From contig CAYVFC010000099.1 in the NCBI GenBank assembly GCA_964450715.1, positions 1 through 30,773 of the forward strand: DNA of 30,773 nucleotides. Direction: 5' to 3'. This DNA comes from CAYVFC01 sp964450715. Its GTDB lineage: Bacteria; Myxococcota_A; Polyangia; Polyangiales; JAFGIB01. Position 1 is the stretch's first letter. Every line of letters starts with the position of its first letter. The notes below the pieces were generated by a model. The model did no database searches. It worked only from the letters and a program-made list of their open reading frames with translations, and was not told the origin of the DNA. A program made the position numbers and the translations under genes. Of this stretch, positions 1 through 7,323 are shown one piece after another.

Positions 1-32
1 GCCGTCTTCCCCCTTATTGCTCTTTTCAGCCG

Positions 33-878
33 TTGAGAAATCCGGAATTAGCCAAAAAGATCGCGCTCTCGGCCGGCGTGCACGATGTTCTGAGCGCCAA
101 GCTGGCCGAGCGGGCCGGCTTTTCCAGCCTGGTGGTCTCCGGTTATGCGGTGGCGGCCAGCTACCTGGGCGAGCCGGACTTCGGGCTGCTGACCCAGACC
201 GAGGTGCTGGAGGTCGCGCGCCGCATCTGCCGCTCCGTACGCATTCCCGTGATCGTGGACGGCGACACCGGCTACGGCGGCGCGTTGAACGTGATCCGTA
301 TGGTGCGTGAGCTCATCGCCATGGGCGCGCGCGGCGTGATCCTGGAGGATCAGACCTGGCCCAAGCGCTGCGGTCACATGCGCGGCAAAAGCGTCGTGCC
401 CATGGAGGAGCACATCCAGAAGCTGCGCGCGGCGATCGATACCCGCGGCGACGCCCCCTTTCTGATCACGGCGCGCACCGATGCGCTGGGCCCGCTGGGG
501 GTGGACGAGGCCATCCGCCGCGGCAAGGCCTACCGCGAGGCGGGCGCTGACCTGATCTTCGTAGAGGCTCCGCGCTCGGTCGAGGAGATGCGCCGCATCG
601 TGCGCGAGGTACAGGGCCTGATGGTAGCCAACATGATCGACGGAGGGCAGACCCCGCTGCTGTCGCTGGAGGAGCTACACGACATCGGCTACGTGAGCGT
701 GGGCTATGTTTTGACCGGTCTATTCGCCGCGGCCAAAGCCATGGACCAGGCCTTTCGCCACCTGCTCGCCGAGGGCGGTTCGCGCGACCTTCAGGATCGT
801 CTGATGAGCTTCGAGGAATTCACCTCGGTGGTAGGACTGGAAGAGAAATACGCCTTGGACGAACGCTACCGCTCCTGA
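33..878 (+). CDS. Isocitrate lyase/PEP mutase-family enzyme (5' end uncertain)
   Basis: TIM-barrel enzyme of the isocitrate lyase/phosphoenolpyruvate mutase superfamily, which cleaves or forms C-C or P-C bonds of 2-oxo or hydroxy acids with Mg2+. Visible motifs are VDGDTGYGG (residues 75-83, metal-binding loop), EDQ followed by KRCGH (105-115, the family signature with the catalytic Cys), TARTDA (146-151), VEAPRS (177-182) and ANMIDGG (199-205). The roughly 281-residue length matches methylisocitrate lyase, oxaloacetate decarboxylase and carboxyPEP mutase-like enzymes rather than full isocitrate lyase. The substrate cannot be decided from sequence. The first listed codon is a TTG without a clear Shine-Dalgarno. 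The frame stays open upstream to the window edge, so the true start may lie outside. Confidence 0.85.
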   Translation: MRNPELAKKIALSAGVHDVLSAKLAERAGFSSLVVSGYAVAASYLGEPDFGLLTQTEVLEVARRICRSVRIPVIVDGDTGYGGALNVIRMVRELIAMGARGVILEDQTWPKRCGHMRGKSVVPMEEHIQKLRAAIDTRGDAPFLITARTDALGPLGVDEAIRRGKAYREAGADLIFVEAPRSVEEMRRIVREVQGLMVANMIDGGQTPLLSLEELHDIGYVSVGYVLTGLFAAAKAMDQAFRHLLAEGGSRDLQDRLMSFEEFTSVVGLEEKYALDERYRS

Positions 879-945
879 GCCCGGGCAAAAGGATATCGAG
901 GTCGGAAGCTACGTTCGATGGAAAAAGCCTCTGTTACCGAATACG

Positions 946-1114
946 GCCTTAGGGTCCGTGACAAAATAACTCGATCAGATTTCGGAGCGCGACGGCCCCG
1001 GATGCAAGGCGCGACGACGAGAAATATTGGGGATATTTTGCGGAGGAGCAACGCAGCAGCCGGGGCCGTCCCGCCCGAAAGATGGATGAGTTATTTTGTC
1101 ACGGACCCTTAGGC
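946..1114. repeat. Inverted-repeat hairpin element (MITE-like), type A
   Basis: The outer arms are a perfect 22-bp inverted repeat (951-972 and 1088-1109, beginning agggtccgtgacaaaataac). With one mismatch the pairing extends to 946 and 1114. A second nested 11-bp perfect repeat lies inside (gacggccccgg at 991-1001, ccggggccgtc at 1060-1070). A small central hairpin follows (aaatat at 1022-1027 pairing with atattt further on). The whole unit would fold into one long cruciform or RNA stem. No transposase is encoded. A spurious 64-codon ORF (918-1112) crosses it. The right arm runs into the beginning of the membrane-protein ORF at 1096. Confidence 0.85.
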
Positions 1115-2340
1115 TCTTCCTAGTATGCGTCGTGGCGTCTCTCGGTGTCGCCTTTATGCCCAGGTTCTTCTACCTGGGCGATCCTCGCGCTATCAAGAAA
1201 GAAGCCATCAACCTGGTCATGACGGGCGAGATCGGGATCCGCTACGACAAGCGAGAGGAGTTGAGCGATCTGGTCAACGACCGGCCGACGGTGCAGGGGC
1301 TCTATTTCATCGAAAACGACGTAAAAAAGAGACTCTTCTCGAAATGGGGAATATCAAACACGTTGTTGTTTGCCCTACCTGCCCTCTTCCTGGACGCCAA
1401 GACTCTCGACATCAACGAAGAACAGATCCTGTATCACAATTACCTCAATATCGCGCTGAGCGTGCTCATCGCGTTGTATTTGTTCGCCGCCTCCGGTCTT
1501 TTTACCCGCTCGTCTCCGGCTCGAGTGGTTTTTGTTTTATCGAGTTTATACGCGACCTACCTCTGGCACTACCTCCGGATGCAGACCTACGAGATCTTTC
1601 ACGTTCTATTGAGCATCGGATTCTTTTATCATTACGTTCGATACCTTCGCTCGTATAGGGCGGCCGATACACCCGCCGGCAAGCGCACTCACTTTCTACT
1701 GTGGAACGGCCTACTTATCATATTGGTGCTGTCGAAGGTCACCTTTTTCGTTTTCTACTTCGCGGTGGCGGCAACGGCCCTGCTCTTCTACGAGCACCCC
1801 ATCGTGGCCGGTAAAAGAGAGAAGATCCGTAGGCTGGCGTTCGATTCCGTGATCCCCTTCTTGATCTGTCTGGCGGTATTTACGACGGTAAACTACTTCA
1901 AGTTCTCGAAGTTCTACCTATTGGGGTATCACTACGTCGATGGCGCCGAGAAGACGTGGTCGTTTTCGTACTTTATCCCCAAACTGGGGGAGCTTTTCAT
2001 CAGCCCTTATAAGAACCTTTTTGTGCATTACCCGCTGCTGCTGTTCGCGATGTTCGGCCTGGTCGCCTTTTTTCGAAAATATCGCCTGGAGTACGGATGG
2101 GTGCTGATCGTTTTCGCGACATCGACCGCGATCATGAGTTGTTACAGAACTTTCGGCGGGCCGTACGGCCCCAGATTGCTCGTCTCCTTCATGCCGCTGG
2201 TCACCCTACCGTGCACTGCCGTGCTGGAAGGCGTTTTCCGTAAGCCGAAGGAGGGTAAGAGAGGCCGCCAAAGCCGTCGAAGCGATGCGTTACCTCCACG
2301 AAAAGTCCAGGAATTGCTACTGGGAAAACCCCTTGTGTAG
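1096..2340 (+). CDS. Polytopic membrane protein, GT39/ArnT-like glycosyltransferase type
   Basis: About 414 residues with roughly nine to ten hydrophobic segments. The first (about residues 4-22) is followed by an extracytoplasmic loop with GDPRAIKKEA. This resembles lipid-linked-sugar glycosyltransferases of the GT39/PMT/ArnT superfamily, where the first loop carries the catalytic acid; here the usual DE pair is not obvious. Other family-like stretches are SKWGISNTLL, YLWHYLRMQTYEIF and FGGPYGPRLL. The start is doubtful: the TTG at 1096 lies inside the arm of the upstream inverted-repeat element, and alternatives are GTG 1132 or ATG 1156. After the last helix the protein ends in a basic, low-complexity tail of about 40 residues instead of the further periplasmic region I would expect, so 3' truncation or frameshift is possible. 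Confidence 0.7.
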   Translation: MSRTLRLFLVCVVASLGVAFMPRFFYLGDPRAIKKEAINLVMTGEIGIRYDKREELSDLVNDRPTVQGLYFIENDVKKRLFSKWGISNTLLFALPALFLDAKTLDINEEQILYHNYLNIALSVLIALYLFAASGLFTRSSPARVVFVLSSLYATYLWHYLRMQTYEIFHVLLSIGFFYHYVRYLRSYRAADTPAGKRTHFLLWNGLLIILVLSKVTFFVFYFAVAATALLFYEHPIVAGKREKIRRLAFDSVIPFLICLAVFTTVNYFKFSKFYLLGYHYVDGAEKTWSFSYFIPKLGELFISPYKNLFVHYPLLLFAMFGLVAFFRKYRLEYGWVLIVFATSTAIMSCYRTFGGPYGPRLLVSFMPLVTLPCTAVLEGVFRKPKEGKRGRQSRRSDALPPRKVQELLLGKPLV

Positions 2341-2408
2341 GTAGAAGCGAGCGGGCGCAATACGGATAGGGGGGGGGAACCGAGACGATCGGAACGCGCG
2401 GCGGTTGG

Positions 2409-2963
2409 CTACCTTTGGTTGGCGAAATTATGCAGGCAGAAGCCGATCTGGCTGCATTCGAGATCGAGACAGGGAGCGATGGCGTTCCGTCCGGCCTCGG
2501 TGAAGGCGACGAAGTACAAGCAGGCATCGTCGCTCATGTCCGAGCACTGCTCCGCCAACTGAAAGCAGCGCGACGCGAGCGCGTCGCTCTCTACGTCTGC
2601 CGCGGTCTCGATGCCGATCGCGCGAAAACCGGCGTCCGCGCAGGTGTCGTCGCTGGAATCGCAGGACAACGAGCCTAAACAGACGGTATAGGCATCGATG
2701 AAGCGCTGCTGCATGTATCGCCAGGGATCGTCCAGGCATTCGCTTTCGCCCCAGTAAGGCTCCCCGGGCGGCAGCGGCTGCTGGGACGCGCACCGCTGGG
2801 ACCAGGCCAGATGGGCGTCACAGACCTTGGAGGCCTGGTCGGCCGGGGAAGGCGGCGGCGGCGAGCCGCCGTCGACCGTATCGCGCTCCGAATCGCCGCA
2901 AGCGCAGGCGGCTGCTAAAAAACACGCGAAAAACCTCGCCTTGGAAACCAACCCGGTAGGCAT
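2409..2963 (-). CDS. Cys-rich secreted protein, probable lipoprotein
   Basis: 184 residues, not assigned to a named family. ATG at 2963 was preferred over an upstream in-frame start (3074) because it has a Shine-Dalgarno (gaggggag, 7 nt upstream) and begins a signal peptide ending in LAAACACGDSE, a plausible lipoprotein cleavage site at Cys20. A Ser/Pro linker (about residues 32-42) follows. The mature domain has about 13 cysteines, suggesting disulfide-bonded folding in the envelope. Motifs such as CDAHLAWSQRC and CLDLECSQIGFC recall small myxobacterial secreted proteins of unknown function. It is convergent with the membrane protein at 1096-2340 and divergent from the gene at 3295. Confidence 0.75.
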   Translation of the reverse strand: MPTGLVSKARFFACFLAAACACGDSERDTVDGGSPPPPSPADQASKVCDAHLAWSQRCASQQPLPPGEPYWGESECLDDPWRYMQQRFIDAYTVCLGSLSCDSSDDTCADAGFRAIGIETAADVESDALASRCFQLAEQCSDMSDDACLYFVAFTEAGRNAIAPCLDLECSQIGFCLHNFANQR

Positions 2964-3106
2964 CAGACGCTCCCCTCTGTTGCCCGTCGAGGGTAACAGA
3001 GAACCGAAAAAAGGTAACGCCGGCGGGCCAGAGCGCGGTCCGCCGGCCGGGCAACTGCTGCCCACCCCGTACACTTATGGCATCTCTGTCCCGGTCGACC
3101 GCCCTT

Positions 3107-3126
3107 CTGTGCCACCGGCGGCACAG
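3107..3126. promoter_or_regulatory. 7-bp perfect inverted repeat in divergent intergenic region
   Basis: CTGTGCC, six-base spacer, GGCACAG. It lies in the 331-bp region between the divergent genes at 2963 (minus) and 3295 (plus), where an operator might sit. No convincing -35/-10 pair was found nearby and nothing else is recognisable in this stretch. It could equally be a chance palindrome in GC-rich DNA. Confidence 0.25.
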
Positions 3127-3294
3127 CGCATTTGCCGAGCCCGATAGAAACATCCGGCGCGGTTGGCGACTCAACTGTACGCGGAGACGATTTCGCGTTT
3201 GGCACGGGGTTTGCGTGAAAACCATGTTTTCTGCCCGCCCATGGATTCACCGTTTTCACGCGCCGGTTCGGATAACCCCGGGTGGGGAGTGTCC

Positions 3295-4161
3295 ATGTCG
3301 CTACCTCTTTTCCATACCAGAGCCCTTTTCTGCCTCGTCTTCGCCGTTCCGGCGTGGGGCTGCACGACGCGGGTCGAGCAGTACTCCGCCCGCGGTACGG
3401 CCCGTGTCATCCTGGACACCCGGGCCAAGCGCCTGCGGGTATCGCCGAGACACGAAACGCCGATCCGCGTCGTGCTGGAAACCGGTCCGGCAATGGTGTG
3501 CGAGACCGGCGCCGGGTCGAATAAGCCGTGTATTGCCGTCGAGGGGCGGGCTGGCCAAGAGCGAATGGACTCGGCAAAACGCGAGGTGAGTCGGGCGGGA
3601 AGCCGAACCGGTTTGCTCCTCGAGGACTTCGGATTGCTCGTCAAGGACTTCTTCGAGGCGCACCTGAAGCAGCGTTACGGCACCGTATCGGTGCAGATCG
3701 GGCGGCAGCGGCGGGGCGGACAAGCCGTCATCGTCAAACCCAGGCTCACCCTTCCCGGACCGGAGCACCGGTCGAGGCCTGTCGTCGTACTGGAGGTTAC
3801 CCTGCCGTCGGGCCGATCGGTAACCGTCCAGGACGACATGATGAGCAACTCGGTCGCCCTATACCTGGCCGCCGGAGAAGCCATCGACGCGCCCATCGGC
3901 ACGACCGACGGCAGCCTGCTGCCCGCGATCATCACCTCGGTCGATCGCGCGGTGCTCAGGGCGGTCGTCCAGATCGAGCAGTACCGCGAAGCTAGCGGGC
4001 CGTCCCGGACAAACGTGGCGAGAAGCGGGCCGCAACGCCGCCGTTCCGTACGCGCCGAGCGACAGGGAACGGTGACGAGGCTCGATGCGGGCGGGCGCTC
4101 CCGGGAGCAGATCCGCGGGAAAGGTGCGAAGAAATCCCAAAACGGGCGCCCGGCGGGATAG
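3295..4161 (+). CDS. Secreted protein of unknown function, probable lipoprotein
   Basis: 288 residues. ATG 3295 was chosen over the longer ORF start at 3163 because it follows ggtggggag and opens directly into a signal peptide ending WGC (Cys23, weak lipobox). The mature part contains a segment of alternating hydrophobic residues (LLLEDFGLLVKDFFEAHLKQ, then VSVQIGRQ and RPVVVLEVTL), suggesting an alpha/beta domain. This resembles the N-terminal part of lipoproteins that assemble in the periplasm, but I do not recognise the family. The last 60 residues are Arg/Gly/Ser-rich and probably disordered. It may be co-oriented with the Cys-repeat gene at 4280, although that gene has its own promoter candidate. 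Confidence 0.65.
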   Translation: MSLPLFHTRALFCLVFAVPAWGCTTRVEQYSARGTARVILDTRAKRLRVSPRHETPIRVVLETGPAMVCETGAGSNKPCIAVEGRAGQERMDSAKREVSRAGSRTGLLLEDFGLLVKDFFEAHLKQRYGTVSVQIGRQRRGGQAVIVKPRLTLPGPEHRSRPVVVLEVTLPSGRSVTVQDDMMSNSVALYLAAGEAIDAPIGTTDGSLLPAIITSVDRAVLRAVVQIEQYREASGPSRTNVARSGPQRRRSVRAERQGTVTRLDAGGRSREQIRGKGAKKSQNGRPAG

Positions 4162-4180
4162 AAGGCGAGCCTTTACCCGG

Positions 4181-4209
4181 TAAACAATCGGCGTCGATCG
4201 CGGTATAAT
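4181..4209 (+). promoter_or_regulatory. Sigma-70-type promoter for the Cys-repeat lipoprotein
   Basis: A perfect -10 TATAAT (4204-4209) is preceded at 17 bp by TAAACA (4181-4186), which matches TTGACA at four of six positions. Transcription would start near 4216, giving a leader of about 64 nt before ATG 4280, which has a strong gggagga ribosome site. The same TATAAT hexamer precedes the kinase and FHA genes in this window. Confidence 0.55.
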
Positions 4210-4279
4210 TGGGGGGTCTTTTACTCTATCCGTTGCCGGCAAGGTACGTCATCTCGGCAGGCAGGTACGGGAGGATACG

Positions 4280-5275
4280 ATGAGAACGGACACCAATAGA
4301 AGCTTGATATCTTTTTCAATGGCGCTGTTATTGGCGCTATCGTTCGCATTTATCGCCGGTTGCTCGGATGACCGCGACGACGCGCGCGCCTCGCTGGCGG
4401 GCTGCAGCGCGGGCCCGGATCGCTGCGAGTTCGGCTGTAGCGCCAACCTGGGCTGCGTGGATTGCCTGAGCAATAGCGATTGCCCGCGCGAACGACCTTT
4501 CTGCATACTGGGACGCTGCGAGCGGTGCGGCTCCAACGCGGACTGCGCGACCGGGCAGGCCTGCTTCCCGCGCGATTTCGTCTGCCAGTCGGCGTGCGAG
4601 AACGACGGGCAATGCCCCGACGACGCCCCGCTCTGCGAGACGGCCACCGGCCGCTGTCTGGGCTGCTTGACCAACGCCGACTGCAGCAGGGACCAGCCCG
4701 TATGCGAGCCCAACCGAGCGCAGTGCTCGGAGTGCGCCGCCAGCGCCGATTGCGCGGCGACCCGGCCCGCCTGCGACCTGCAGGACGGCAGGTGTCGCGA
4801 GTGCCTGATCGACGCCGATTGCGGACCGGCCGAGGCGTGTACCGCCAACCACGAGTGCCGTTTCGCCTGCCGCGCCGACGCCGACTGCACCGACCGGGAC
4901 CGACCCCATTGCGACGCGAGTCGCGGCAGGTGCGTGCAGTGCACCAGCGACCTGCACTGCGGCGCGGCCGAACCGGTCTGCGCCGAGGACGGCGAGTGCG
5001 TGGTCTGCGCCGACGACGCCGACTGTACCGATCCCAACCTCTCGGTCTGCAGGCGCAACCGGTGCGTGCAGTGCGAGCGGGACGAGCACTGCACCGATCC
5101 CCTGTTGCCCATCTGTAGAGATTCGGAGTGCGTGCAGTGTGAGGGCGACGAGGATTGTACCGACCCCTTGCTTCCGGTCTGTTTAGATCTGCAATGTGTG
5201 CAGTGCGAGCGCAACGAGGACTGTACCGATCCCTTGCTTCCCGTATGCGAGCAACAGGTCTGTGTAGCCGGGTGA
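4280..5275 (+). CDS. Cys-rich tandem-repeat lipoprotein
   Basis: 331 residues. A signal peptide with a good lipobox (FIAGC, Cys28) leads into about twelve imperfect units of 22-25 residues with the pattern C-x2-C-x5-C-x6-C-x5-C. Typical wording is CVQCEGDEDC followed by TDPLLPVC. The last three to four units are near-identical at protein level and still similar as 66-bp DNA repeats (about 5030-5260), so the 3' end has expanded recently. Such disulfide-knotted repeats are frequent in myxobacterial surface lipoproteins; the function is unknown, and adhesion or recognition is plausible but not shown. The start is supported by gggaggatacgATG. The opposite-strand open frames over this gene are shadows produced by the biased repeat. 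Confidence 0.85.
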   Translation: MRTDTNRSLISFSMALLLALSFAFIAGCSDDRDDARASLAGCSAGPDRCEFGCSANLGCVDCLSNSDCPRERPFCILGRCERCGSNADCATGQACFPRDFVCQSACENDGQCPDDAPLCETATGRCLGCLTNADCSRDQPVCEPNRAQCSECAASADCAATRPACDLQDGRCRECLIDADCGPAEACTANHECRFACRADADCTDRDRPHCDASRGRCVQCTSDLHCGAAEPVCAEDGECVVCADDADCTDPNLSVCRRNRCVQCERDEHCTDPLLPICRDSECVQCEGDEDCTDPLLPVCLDLQCVQCERNEDCTDPLLPVCEQQVCVAG

Positions 5276-5293
5276 TCCCGGACGACGGCTGTT

Positions 5294-5308
5294 GCCCGCC
5301 GGGCGGGC
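5294..5308. terminator. GC-rich hairpin between convergent genes
   Basis: GCCCGC, three-base loop, GCGGGC lies between the convergent ends at 5275 (plus) and 5339 (minus). The position suits a shared terminator, but there is no clean T-tract on either side, so rho-independent activity is uncertain. Confidence 0.35.
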
Positions 5309-5338
5309 CGGTCTCTCTATCGCGGCGCTTTACCCCCC

Positions 5339-6031
5339 TTACCAGATCTTGAAACCGAGCCCGATATTCAAGGTCACGTCTAGCCTGGATTCGTCCACGA
5401 CTGTCCAAGCATCGGTCAAGTAGGTCCCGCCGAATTGCGGGCGAACGAAGAACCCGCCGCCGGACATGTACTCGTACCCCAGAGCCAGAGTGATGCCGTA
5501 AAGGGTATGGGTTACGAACTCGATCCCGTCGCTTGAATAGCCTTCCATCGCGGCCAGGCCGTAGTTGAGATCCAGTACGACCCGGTGATTTCCGCCAAAG
5601 CTGGCCATAACGCCCAGCGAATACCCGGGCTTGCCGTCGTGATCACCGGTCGACGGCCAGTATCCGCCTCCGGCATACGGTGTCACGCGGAAGAGAGTCT
5701 CCGGTATCTGGATGTAATATAAAAGCTGCCCGCCCAATAATGCGTACTGGTACCCCAGTCCGGCTCCGATGGCCAATCCCGAGGTTTCGCTCTTCGGCGT
5801 ATAGGCGGGATCTCTAAGACGGGTCTCTTCGGTTTCCACGCACTCGCCTTCAACTGTACACGTTTCATAGGAAAGGCAGGGAGGATTGCACAAAGAGACG
5901 CACTCGCCGTTGTAACACGTATACCCGGAGCGGCACTGCGGGAAACATGCCGTATCAGATGCGTCCCGGGCCTGCGCCGCCGAGGCGCATAATAAGAGCA
6001 CTGTCAACGAGCACCACGATACCTTCATCAT
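5339..6031 (-). CDS. Outer-membrane beta-barrel protein with Cys-rich N-terminal module
   Basis: 230 residues. A signal peptide ends about AQA (residues 18-20). A small Cys-rich module (residues 29-64, eight cysteines, EGF/knottin-like spacing such as CRSGYTCYNGEC) comes next. A C-terminal domain of about 150 residues follows, with alternating Gly/aromatic strands (GLAIGAGLGYQ, YGITLALGYEY, LDVTLNIGLGFKIW) and a terminal Trp, as in outer-membrane barrels. The start is ATGATG at 6031/6028. It overlaps the stop of the upstream lipoprotein gene (ATGATGA), and ggaggga lies just before, so the second ATG (6028) has the better spacing. It is the last gene of the SPFH operon. Confidence 0.75.
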   Translation of the reverse strand: MMKVSWCSLTVLLLCASAAQARDASDTACFPQCRSGYTCYNGECVSLCNPPCLSYETCTVEGECVETEETRLRDPAYTPKSETSGLAIGAGLGYQYALLGGQLLYYIQIPETLFRVTPYAGGGYWPSTGDHDGKPGYSLGVMASFGGNHRVVLDLNYGLAAMEGYSSDGIEFVTHTLYGITLALGYEYMSGGGFFVRPQFGGTYLTDAWTVVDESRLDVTLNIGLGFKIW

Positions 6032-6417
6032 TCCCTCCGCCTCTGGTCCTCGACCCACTTCAACACCTTGCGACATCTGGACGTTTTGCGATAACCGTAG
6101 CCGGAGGATATGAAGGATACGACCGACGCTACCGTGCTGACGCTGCAGACGGCCACTACCAGGGTCATTTCGTCTGTTTCCGAAACCGCCGCCTCGTTCG
6201 CGCCGTAAATCGTCCCGAGCGTCCCGACGAAAAAGGCGCCGCCCAGGGCGATGTCGATCGCGGGAGCTGTCCTGTTGGAAGTGCACTCGATATGCTCTAC
6301 GTCGTCGGGGTTTTCCGGTGGCGGGGTGACCACCGCAAACGAGCAACCGCTGCTCGCGGCAAGCATACCCGCCAGGATTGACGCGAGAAGTAAGCCGAAT
6401 CGGTCCGCACCGAGCAT
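6028..6417 (-). CDS. Small membrane-associated lipoprotein in SPFH operon
   Basis: 129 residues, no recognised family. The N-terminal hydrophobic stretch ends ASSGC (Cys25), a probable lipoprotein signal. A Pro-rich spacer follows, then two hydrophobic segments: about residues 56-72 (IALGGAFFVGTLGTIYG) and 84-107 (MTLVVAVCSVSTVASVVSF). The C-terminus is strongly basic (RKTSRCRKVLKWVEDQRRRE). It starts 6 nt after the stop of the second SPFH gene and ends overlapping the start of the barrel protein, so all four genes are probably co-translated. The hydrophobic pair resembles glycine-zipper or TM-hairpin proteins. Whether the N-terminus is lipidated or a plain TM helix is unclear. Confidence 0.65.
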   Translation of the reverse strand: MLGADRFGLLLASILAGMLAASSGCSFAVVTPPPENPDDVEHIECTSNRTAPAIDIALGGAFFVGTLGTIYGANEAAVSETDEMTLVVAVCSVSTVASVVSFISSGYGYRKTSRCRKVLKWVEDQRRRE

Positions 6418-6423
6418 TTCCGG

Positions 6424-7323
6424 TCACCCGCGCGCGGCCAGCTGGCGCGCGGCCTCGATCTCTCCCAGCACGGCCGAGCCGCTCGGCAGCAGGGTCAGGC
6501 GCGCGTCGCCCTGTAGAAGCTTCTGGTTCTCCAGCACCTCGAACAGCGCGCCGCACAGCTCGGCGTCCTGCGCTACCCGGGCCAACGCCGCGCCCACGAT
6601 GCTGGGACGTATGGCTGCGGCGCGCCCGAGCTCGCTGGCCGCCTGCTGCTCGGCCGCGGAGCGGATGACCATGACGCGGTTCTCGCCGTCCTGCCCGATG
6701 GCGGCGGTGACCTGCCGCAAACGGTTGACCACCTTCTGCTCGATCTGTTCGATCATGCCGGCGTCGCGGAAATGCACCTTGCGGATGTAGACTGAACCGA
6801 TCTCGTAGCCCCACTCGCGCGACTTCTCCGACACCTCCTCGCGTACCATCCGGCTCATGGTGTGGCGCTCCCCCAGCATGTTGTCGAGCTTCATGTTGCT
6901 CAGGCAGCGCACGGTCGCGTTGGAGACATTGGCGCGCAAGGAGCCCTCCGGGTCCGCGTTCTTGTAAAGGAACGACAGGGAATCGGTCACGTAGGCCTCG
7001 TACCAGACGCCGATCCCCATGGGCGCCCCTTCCTCGGAGTTGACCGGCTCGCTGCGCAGGTAGGTCTGGTCCAGCCTCAGATCGACGAAGCGCCGGTGGC
7101 CGAAAAAGGGTACCAGCGCGGCGAAGGGACCCATGTACAGCCAGGGGAAGTGCAGCCCGGGCTCGTTCGCGGTCCAGCGCACCTTGCCGAACAGCTCGAA
7201 GACCAGGCACTGGCGCTCGCGCACCACGGCGTAGAAGCAGAAGACCCGGCCCAACGCCAGGACGATCGGCACTATAATGAAGGAGGCGAAAAAGGTAACG
7301 CCGAAGGCGATCCAGAAGTTCAT
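6424..7323 (-). CDS. SPFH/band-7 (stomatin/HflC-like) membrane protein, second of pair
   Basis: 299 residues. An N-terminal membrane helix (about 5-28) is followed by an SPFH domain: VVRERQCLVFELFGKVRW, then GLHFPW, a hallmark of the fold. A central region ends with a helical segment typical of stomatins and HflC (VNRLRQVTAAIGQDGENRVM, then Ala/Glu-rich). SPFH proteins oligomerise into large inner-membrane cages or scaffolds and often regulate proteases or lipid domains. The start ATG 7323 overlaps the stop of the upstream SPFH gene by four bases (ATGA), indicating translational coupling. The longer in-frame ORF reaching 7689 is a shadow over the upstream gene. No NfeD or FtsH partner is encoded in the window. 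Confidence 0.85.
   Translation of the reverse strand: MNFWIAFGVTFFASFIIVPIVLALGRVFCFYAVVRERQCLVFELFGKVRWTANEPGLHFPWLYMGPFAALVPFFGHRRFVDLRLDQTYLRSEPVNSEEGAPMGIGVWYEAYVTDSLSFLYKNADPEGSLRANVSNATVRCLSNMKLDNMLGERHTMSRMVREEVSEKSREWGYEIGSVYIRKVHFRDAGMIEQIEQKVVNRLRQVTAAIGQDGENRVMVIRSAAEQQAASELGRAAAIRPSIVGAALARVAQDAELCGALFEVLENQKLLQGDARLTLLPSGSAVLGEIEAARQLAARG

Noticed and set aside
918..1112. 64-codon ORF at the type A element
   Set aside because: It lies almost wholly in the hairpin, has no ribosome site, and its end is dictated by the inverted arm.
4249..5214. Long open frames on the minus strand opposite the Cys-repeat gene (321 and 352 codons)
   Set aside because: They mirror the repeat composition of the plus-strand gene, which has a signal peptide, lipobox, promoter and ribosome site; the opposite frames have repetitive Ser/Gln/His or Arg content and no such signals.
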